From assembly GCA_900074885.1 (NCBI GenBank), contig FJUW01000012.1, positions 372,001 through 436,000 on the forward strand: a stretch of DNA of 64,000 nt. Reading direction: 5' to 3'. Every line of letters starts with the position of its first letter. The stretch's first letter is position 1. This document shows positions 56,563 through 64,000 of the stretch, one piece after another. The notes under the pieces are model-generated. The model searched no databases. It was not told where the DNA came from and saw only the letters and a program-made list of their open reading frames with translations. Source of the DNA: Rhynchosporium graminicola. Taxonomy: Eukaryota; Ascomycota; Leotiomycetes; Helotiales; Ploettnerulaceae. Both the position numbers and the translations under genes were made by a program.

Positions 56563-58288
56563 TCAATAAGCCGCCGTCCTACCACTCTTCCCAACCCTCC
56601 CCCCTCCCTTCGCGTTCCCACTCCATCCAAGACCAGCCCTCCGAGCCCTCCACCCTCTCACCAATCTCACACTCCGATTCCCACAAATCCCCTCCGTCGG
56701 CAAACACACACCCGGAAACTCATCTTCCGGCTCACTACAACAAGTCTCCACTCCACACGCCGTCCCAAGCCCACAATCCGCGTCTGTGGTGCAGAACGTG
56801 AGATTGCTGCACACGTCATTGCCACCGCAGAAACCGGTACGAGGGGATGAGGAGGAGGGGGATGTGAAGCAGTAGCAGGATGGGCTGGAGAAGCAGGTTG
56901 TGATTGCGCCGCATGTTTGGGGCCTGCATGCGTTTGAGGGGGGGGATGTGCAGGATCCTAGAGGGTGGGTGTGTTAGGGAGACTGTTCGTGATGTTGTAT
57001 GTTTAAGGTCATTGATGAGCTGGGTGGAAGGGAATTTCTGAGAGTGAAGGAAGAGATGATGTGGGTGGTGGGATGCTTGTTTGTTTTGACAGCCCTCGGC
57101 TAATCGCAATGCCTGCTGGAAAGCAGCCGAAGCGAGATCTCGTCCTCACGAGAAGAATTGAAGAGGGAAAAATCCACGTACCTTGTTCACATAAACCAGA
57201 CGGACATACAGTCCCACAGGATGCACAGTTTAGAGGATCGGTGAGTGTGTTGGCTGTACATGTTGGTGTCGGTGGTGCTGTTGAAGTTGTGCTTGTTAAT
57301 GAAGTTATACTTGTCGTTGACGTGGAACTTGAATATGAGCTTGAGGGCGGGCTAGTTGTCGAAATCGAAGATGAAGCTGATTTTGATGTTGAAATCGATG
57401 AGTCGCTTGATCTTGAAGAGGTAGGTTTGGAAGAGGTTGAGCTGTAGGAGCTCGATATGGATGAGGTTAAAATAGAAGAGCTCGAGGAGCCGGGAATAGG
57501 AGAGCTAGAGCTGTAGAAGCTCGAGATGGACGAAGTTGAAATCGAAGAGCTCGAGGAAGCAGGGATAGAAGAGCTTGAGCTGTAAACGCTCGAGATGGAT
57601 GAGGTTGAGATAGAAGAGCTTGATGAGGTAAAAATAGAAGAGATCGAGCTGGAGCTAGCAGGTACAACCACAGTCGTAGTCGTCGTAACAAAAGTCCACC
57701 AATACACCGTCGTAGTAGTCTACCCAAGCCCACAAATCAGCATTCAAACCAATGCAGAAACAAAATCCCAGGAAGATAACATCCTACTACTCTCGACAAC
57801 AACACAATATAACGAATGCAAGATACGTATACAGGAGATCAAGAAATCTGTCTTGGACTCACATAAGCATCGCCCGTGACAACACTAGCCGTAACGCCCA
57901 AACAACTACACGCACTCGAGAACGCGTAGAAATCCGTGCAAGGTTTCGCATACGTTGGAAGTGGCTGGGAAGAAGCGATGATCTGGCGCTTCTCGATCCC
58001 GGCTGTCACGAATACGTTATTGGTCGCTTCGGCGAGGGTGGAATATGATGTTATGGTAGCAACGGGGTGATCCGTGGTTATCAGGACGCTGCTGCAATCG
58101 GCTAGGACGGTTGAGAGATGAGATGGGCCGGATTGGGTGCAGTTTAGTGCGCGGAGACAGTTGTCGGCTTTGCATTTTGGGGTTGGGAGGGAAGATACAG
58201 TTGAGGTGCAGGGGGAGGTTATGGGGTTGGAATTGATTGTTGCGAGAGCGAGGGCTGGTAGGTAGAGGAGGAGAATGAGGAAATTCAT
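56563..58288 (-). CDS. Secreted serine-rich protein with cysteine-rich C-terminal domain
   Basis: Exons 57863-58288, 57182-57719 and 56563-56957, phases consistent, 452 residues. A clear signal peptide (MNFLILLLYLPALALA) is followed by about 125 residues with several Cys (FYAFSSACSCLGV). The next part is a Ser/Thr-rich, mucin-like stalk with tandem repeats built on SSSISTSSISS. Last come Cys-rich blocks: TLTDPLNCASCGTVCPSGLC, then NACRPQTCGAITTCF and TFCTTDADCGLGTACG. The C-terminus is basic and lacks a hydrophobic GPI-signal, so release rather than wall anchoring is more likely. The stalk should be heavily O-glycosylated. No enzyme domain is visible; a cell-wall or host/surface interaction role would be guesswork. 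Introns of 143 and 224 bp are longer than usual here. Confidence 0.72.
57440..57665. repeat. Minisatellite coding the serine-rich stalk
   Basis: About three imperfect units of roughly 78 bp, each with GAGCTCGAGGA.. and AGCTGTAGGAGCTCGA-like segments on the plus strand. They encode repeated Ser-Ile-Ser-Ser-x-Tyr-Ser5 blocks in the secreted protein. Confidence 0.65.
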
Positions 58289-59943
58289 TGTGAGGAATCG
58301 GCGCGTTGTGGTCGCAGGTGGCAGGATAGAGAGAATATCGGCAGTAGATTATAATTCAAGTGCGAGGACTGACATCTACCACGCATTGTAGATACATTTA
58401 TGATATACCTCGACATTATCCTGCGTCTCTGAGGTTGAGGGGAGGGTAATCATCGCAGCTGCTGTGTACGGGTCCTGTAATCATATTCTGATGCCGGGCA
58501 GCGAAGTTCAGTTGTACTAAAACGGCTCACAACATGTATCATCCGTTCTAATCTAACAACAAGACGAAGATTTGCACGAGTCGAACCTTTCGAGATGTAG
58601 AGCACGCCTCGTGGTAAGCGGTGGTAATTCCCAGTCATATAGAAATATTGTGGACTTCGTTCTAATATCAATTGCGCGTTGCTAGGAATGACGAATCAGA
58701 TTAAAGAAGAAACAATAGAGATTAACATAGTCTAGCTCGAAGCCATGTATCTATAAGACGACAATTCAACAGCTCAGCAAGTACGGTCGGTACGTGGCAT
58801 GAGTCCGAACTTTCCGTATGCAAGCAAGCTTCCATCATACACTTCTCGACAGACGTGATCTTGCGTACCATCATTCTTTCTGAGGAGGTTCATCAATCTC
58901 CATGTCTCCAGTCTAGGAGAGTCACCCATCGTATTCTGTGCGTAACCCAATCGCTTGGTTCAAGACTTGAGGAACCAGCTGCCCCAGCTCAAATTGCTTG
59001 GATTCGTGCTACACTCGTCAAGAATGCCAGTCTGGGATAGAGATCACGCAATTTACTTTATACGAGTTATTTGTGACACACAAGCCAACGCACGATATAG
59101 CTGCATCGGAGAGCACCTCAAGAAGTAATAAAAGGCCAGCTCTACAAAATTCCCCTACCTCTGAGCTTTTCCTTTGCAAGTAAGCAAACAGCTACAGCAG
59201 CAGCAGCAACTCCTCCTGTATCTGCTTGGAAGGGCCGAAAAAAGTCACGACTATCGACTTTCTGCGGCTATCTGCGTGAGCCTGCCTGCCTTGCTTTGTG
59301 GCATATCTGCAGCTCGGCTCGCTCCCGTGAGGGTCGAAACAAGCTATGCCGAGAATCCAGTTACACAAAAGAGTTGACCTTAGAACTCGCTATGACGCAG
59401 ACAGCCATGTCGGAAGTCAGCACTTTAGGGATCCCTTCAGGTGGCCGAAGTTGGAAAACAGATGAGGCCAAGATCAGATCTCGGTGTGGCGAAGGTTAGT
59501 CACATTTGATATATAAATCCCATTCTACAAGACCATGCATAAGACAGGAGAAAGTGTCGAGTTAATTGATTAGTCGCCAAAGTGTCCCTTTTCCCTACCA
59601 CCGCCATATTTCCATCTATACGCTATACAATTACGGACCACGCCCACAACCCAAGGAAACAGTCAAGCAGAGACAGCGATCATAGATCGTACTCCGCAAA
59701 GTGTTCCACTAGACATAGATAGCGTGTACAAATAAAACAAAACAAAACAAAGTGATGCTCAAAACCATCGTGCTGCCACGAGGAGAAAGGCAACTGGGTA
59801 TAGAGATATCGAATGCGAGCTGGATCTGGTCCCGAGCTGAGTGAGGAGAGAAAGCAAGAACAACCCAATAGGCTATCAATGTATATTTACCGTCGAGAGA
59901 TTGAAGTTTGAGTCGAGCTGAACTGAGTGGTCAACAATGATGT
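58289..59943. other. Intergenic, about 1.65 kb
   Basis: Holds the promoter of the secreted-protein gene and the 3' region of the coiled-coil gene. Frames of 60-75 codons are present but show no family features; one begins with a short Gln run (59174-59377). Nothing is accepted as a gene. Confidence 0.4.
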
Positions 59944-62900
59944 TTAGACTGTGACGTTGGGCGTAGCATCAGAGAGAGACTTGAGTGACCTGTCAAGACA
60001 TATTAATAACAACCAAACACATATTTTTTGAGTCTGACGTACCTCTGATTCTCCCTCGCTAAATCCTCATTCATCTCGTCGAGTTGCTGCAAGGAAAGCT
60101 TAGCTTTCGCTAACTAGTATTAAAAGTCATACGTTAGTGTACTGACTCTGGTTTCGGATGACGACACAATGCCGATCCAGTTTCAAAAGTAGGATCTGAA
60201 AGAAAATGAAGAACTGAGGTCGATCATAGGGTATGACGACGCTGACCGAGCGGTAGGAGAAGGAGAAGTAGGAATAAGAGAGGGATGTCGGACCGATGCT
60301 AAAGCTTTAGATGAACTGTCATGCTCACCCTCAATATCCGACGCCTTCTTCACTGGCCTGCTTGGAGCCGCGTTTTCATTTGGGTCAGCGAATCTGCTTG
60401 CCGCCAAGCCTGGGGATTTGGCAATTGTTGGAGTCTTGGGAGATGGAAGAGGAGCACTCTTAGTCTATTGTACATTATTAACATCCCCGACTCTGCTACG
60501 AGTACACAACATGAAAATTGGGGTATCAAATCAAATCCCTACCTTCGCCTCCTTAAGTTCCGCATCTTTGACCTTCACGAGTGCCTCGAGTTCCTTCGCC
60601 CGTGCTTCAAGATCTGCACTTTTCTTCTCCAACTCCTTGGCCTGTACTTCGGCTTGCAGACTTCTCTTATTTGCCTCCTCAGCAACACCAGTCAGCGAAT
60701 CATGCATATCCTTGTAATCAGCCGTGCTTTCTGCTTTCTGTCTATCAAGCTCATCCTTTGCTTTCTCTAATGCCGATTTGATAGCGAGGTGTTCTTGCGT
60801 AGCCTGTGCGGACTCTTGCTGCGCCGTCATCAAGGAGGCTTGATGTTGGTCTTTCAATGCTTGCAGTTCTTTGCGGAGGGCGTCGGCTTCGGATGTGTCT
60901 GTCTTCTTGCTGATTGCAGAATCAAGCTCAGCTTGAGCCTCTACTCTAGCCATCTTCTCGAGAGCGAATTCTTGTTTTATAGAATCTAGCTCGGCGTGTA
61001 ACTTTGATAGTGCTTCGTTCGACTTGGCCAATTCGGTCTTGAGTGCAGCTTCAGTGTCCTGAATAAAGTTAGCATGTGTCAATGGAGACGGAGTAGGTCA
61101 GTGTGTACCTTGAATGCCTTGGCAGTATTCGAAGCTGTGTCCTGACTTGTGGAGTGTTGCTGTGTCAAAGCGGCAATGTCTTTAGCATGAGATGCCTCCA
61201 ATTTCTCCAGCTCAGCTGAATGGCCTGCAGTGACTTGGTTCTTCAAGGCTGTAAGAGCACCAGCATGGCCGGCCTGAAGCTGTTTGATTTCAGCAGAATG
61301 GGTTGCGTGTTGCGCAGTCATGATCCTGTCATGAGCATCATCTAAATTCTTAGCGTGTGTAGACTTTAGATCTTCAATGATTTTCTGATGATCCTTCTCC
61401 TTGTTATCGAGGGCAACAATGACGGCGGCATGATCTTGCTTAAGCTTCTCAAGCTGCTTGGCGTGATTGCCTGTCGCATCGGTGTGAGCCTTCGTGAGCT
61501 CTGCGTGCTTCGATTTTATTTGTTCGAGTTCGCTAGTATGGGCGGAGGATGCTTCCTCAAGGGATTTGGTCAGATCGGAATGTTGGCCCTTGAGTAAATC
61601 GTACTCCTCCCTGATGCCCGAGTTTCCTTGTAAGGCATCGATCTCGGCTTGATAGTCTGACGAAATTGTCTGGAGTTCCTTGCTGTGTCTTTCTTTGAGA
61701 GATGTAATCTCCTTTACCTTCTCGTGCAATGCCTCTACCGTAGATGCCAACTCGGCCTTGAATTTTTCATAAGTTTCAGCCTTGCTCTTCCCATCCAGAT
61801 CAAATGTCTCCAGGTTCTTCTGGAGAGAAGCGATCTGTTTCTTCGCCTCTGCCAAATCGGCCTGAACAGTTGCCAAAGCCTTCTCATCACCCGAAGTCTT
61901 GGCCTTCAGAGCTTCGATGGCTTTGGTTGCAGCAGCGAGCTCTTCGTTTGCCACAGATAGTTGCTTCTGTGTTGTTTCGAGCTTGGTGCTCAGCTCCTTA
62001 GCCTCCTTTGTTGACTTCACTAAGGCTTCTGATTCTGAATTGGATTTGGTCTTCAAGCTGGCCAATTCCGCTTCTAACTTAGAAACGGCAGCCGAATGCT
62101 CAGTCTGATGGTTCTTAAACTTCTCTTGATGACTAGCCTCCAAATCACGTTGAGCCGTGTCGGCCGCCTCAAGTTTCTTCTGAAGTTCGCTGATAGTTGC
62201 CTCATGTTTTTGGGTAATGTCTTCAATTTGCTTCGCATAGCTCGACGTGGCTTCCGTGGATCCCTTTGCGATTTCCGCTGAGTGTGACGTTTTCAGAGCC
62301 GCAAGAGCTGATTCGTGCTCATTGTTCAGTGACTGCTTCAGATGGGTAAGTGTTTGTTGATGTTCGGCCTTCAAAGATTCCAAAGCTGTGTTAGCCTCCG
62401 ATAATTGAGCTTTCAGAGCCACAATCTCAGTTTCCTTCTCGGAAGTGGCAGAAGTGGCAGATTGATGAGCGCTCTTCGCGTTTGCAAATTCGACATTGAG
62501 TGCTGTAAGAGCGGATGCATGTTCAGCCTTTAGTCTCTCGAGAGACTCTGATGTTTCAGAAGCACCTTTTGCCTCGGCTTCCTTCTGTGCGCCCTCGATG
62601 GCCTTCACGGACGCCTCCTCTGCAGCTGATCTAGTCTTCTCTGCTTCCTCCAATTTCGCCTGTAGCTCTTCCACATCCGCCTTGTGCTTCGAGTGCAACT
62701 TCTCGACAATCTCGTTATGCTGGGTCTTGATATTTTCCTCTGCATTTGCAACGTTCTTGGCCTCTTCCTCAACTTGCTTTCCAAGCTCGAGCAATTTCTC
62801 CTGCGAAGCTGTGATTTCCTTCTTGAGCTCCTCGACACGGGTTTCACTGTCCGCTAGCTTTGCCTTTAGCTCCTCGGTCTCCTTTGATGATGTAGAAATC

Positions 62901-63688
62901 GCTCCTTGGCCAGAAGATCGAATAGGCTGTTTCGCTACTGGTGATCCAGTTATTGCAGACAGACGCTTCTTCGCATCAGCCACTGTCGAAGAGGTGGATG
63001 TTTTCGCTAGGGTGGAAGATCTGCTAGTTGTGCTGCCTGCAACACCGGCAGTTCTTGTAGATGTACTGCTAGAAGTAGCAGGCTTGGCAACTGTTTTAGG
63101 ACTCGATGAGCTGACCGATGTCGCGGATTTTCGAACAGTGGTAGAGGGTATAGATCCACTGGCTCGCTTCTCGGGAAGAGTCTCAGTCTTCCCAGGAGAA
63201 CTATGAGGAGGAGCAGTAGATGTTCTGCGAGCTGCAGAAGCAAGTATCTTCTTCTTCTCGTCACTCGAGCCTCCAATTGACGCCTGAGTGCGATGACTGG
63301 CACTTGATGATGTAGGAGCTGTTGCACTGCTCGCAGACTTTCGTACAGCAGCGACCGGGGCACGGGTTGGAGGCTTGGATAGGCCACCAGTGGTGCGGGT
63401 GGAGGAAGCAGCTGAAACCTTTGTCGCAGTCGATGATGTGGCCGAAGTTGCTGGACGCTTTACCAGACCACGCTTGGGAGGAACATTTTCCTTCTTGATT
63501 CCGTTCGCAGCCTCCTTTGGTGCGGCTTCTTTCTCGGTCTCCTTCTCGGTCTCCTTCTCATTCTCGGTCTCAATCTCGATCTCGGATGTAATTCCAGGAG
63601 TCTCGTCGCCAGACAAAATATCCGTAGGCATAGGAGCCTCCTCTTGCCTCTCTTCATGAGGAACTTCTGGCGTTTTGACGTCTGCCAT
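59944..63688 (-). CDS. Long coiled-coil protein, unrecognised family
   Basis: Exon 1 is 61109-63688 and exon 2 is 60543-61058, joined in phase 0. Exon 3 starts at 60464 (KTKSAPLPSPKTPTIA) and may end at 60329 with a GTGAGC donor or run to a stop at 60183. Later protein-like segments (60043 upward: QLDEMNEDLARENQR; then 59944-59989: SLKSLSDATPNVTV) suggest at least two more exons, but I could not join them without a stop, so the 3' end is unresolved. The N-terminus is Glu/Lys-rich, followed by a basic Ser/Thr/Ala-rich region to about residue 270. The remaining ~800 residues are almost continuous heptad coiled coil with loosely repeated LKAEHASALTAL/LKxxHSAE units. It is probably a structural or tethering protein; no motor or enzyme motif is seen. 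Confidence 0.75.
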
Positions 63689-64000
63689 TTTGTAGTTTGT
63701 CTAGTGATGCTAGAAGTGGAATTGCTTGCGACTTTATCAATAGCTATACAAAGCAGAACAGTATCAGTAATGTCTCAATGCTCCACGCTGACCATGAAAC
63801 CTCGAAATCCTTCCCGTCTGCAGAAATGAAAGAGCAGTTTCATTTAGCCCATTCAAAAAGCTTCGACACGTCACACTCTGCCAATGGAGAGACTGTCTCT
63901 TCTCACTGCAGGGCAGCGCATGCAGGCAATGATTTTCCCGAGAAGCAGTTGAGTGGTGTAGGACTTACAATGGGGGTTTGGAGTGCTGTACACCGCTTGC
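63689..64000. other. Upstream region of coiled-coil gene
   Basis: About 310 bp to the window edge. It should hold leader and promoter; the leader may contain an intron. No other gene is visible. Confidence 0.45.

Noticed and set aside
57061..57447. 128-codon acidic plus-strand frame rich in Val/Glu
   Set aside because: Complement of the serine-rich stalk; no independent evidence.
62496..63206. 236-codon plus-strand frame
   Set aside because: Antisense shadow of the coiled-coil gene; its Ser/Ala/Phe richness comes from complementing Glu/Lys/Ala codons.
1..64000. A secondary-metabolite gene cluster (SDRs, MDR, esterase, Zn2Cys6)
   Set aside because: No backbone PKS, NRPS, terpene synthase or P450 is present and the candidate tailoring genes are scattered among housekeeping genes.

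Overview
The window looks like chromosomal DNA from a filamentous ascomycete (Pezizomycotina). This is inferred from many 44-60 bp introns with GTAAGT-type donors and CTAAC/CTGAC-like branch sites, monocistronic genes on both strands, and the gene families present: a Zn2Cys6 regulator, RTA1-like membrane proteins, a DIM-2-type DNA methyltransferase, a telobox TRF-like protein, DUG2 and a TAP-like peptidase. A helotialean (Leotiomycetes) origin is a guess from overall resemblance. No tRNA, rRNA, CRISPR array or prokaryotic operon was seen. Exon joins were worked out by hand from splice motifs, reading phase and protein family continuity; all are predictions.

Layout. 0-7.2 kb: a flavin split-barrel oxidoreductase cut by the left edge, an SDR, a nine-exon Zn2Cys6 transcription factor divergent from the SDR, and an L-serine/threonine dehydratase convergent with the factor. 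7.9-9.0 kb: an AT-rich non-autonomous DNA transposon with perfect 49 bp terminal inverted repeats and an 8 bp target duplication, carrying a decayed reading frame. 9.3-14 kb: a TAPT1/Emp65-family membrane protein and a dienelactone-hydrolase-like protein that appears to lack catalytic Cys and His. 15.2-19.8 kb: a 12-exon DIM-2-like cytosine methyltransferase with a one-base frameshift before its target-recognition region. 22.4-25.4 kb: DUG2 (WD40 plus M20 peptidase). 25.4-30 kb: a gene-poor stretch. 30-36.7 kb: a secreted carboxylesterase, a plant-type asparaginase, a doubtful small gene and an MDR quinone oxidoreductase. 37-48.4 kb: a doubtful minus-strand gene, two RTA1-like genes, a TRF/Tbf1-like telobox protein with internal repeats, and a secreted TAP-like serine peptidase. 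50.4-58.3 kb: a 1192-residue TBC RabGAP, a second SDR and a serine-rich secreted protein with a cysteine-rich tail. 59.9-63.7 kb: a long coiled-coil protein.

The genes do not form an obvious biosynthetic cluster. Several concern small-molecule and amino-acid turnover (dehydratase, asparaginase, DUG2, TAP-like peptidase). The most notable points are the apparently frameshifted methyltransferase lying near a decayed, AT-rich transposon; the degenerate hydrolase with a 13-nt microexon; and the repeat-bearing telobox protein.
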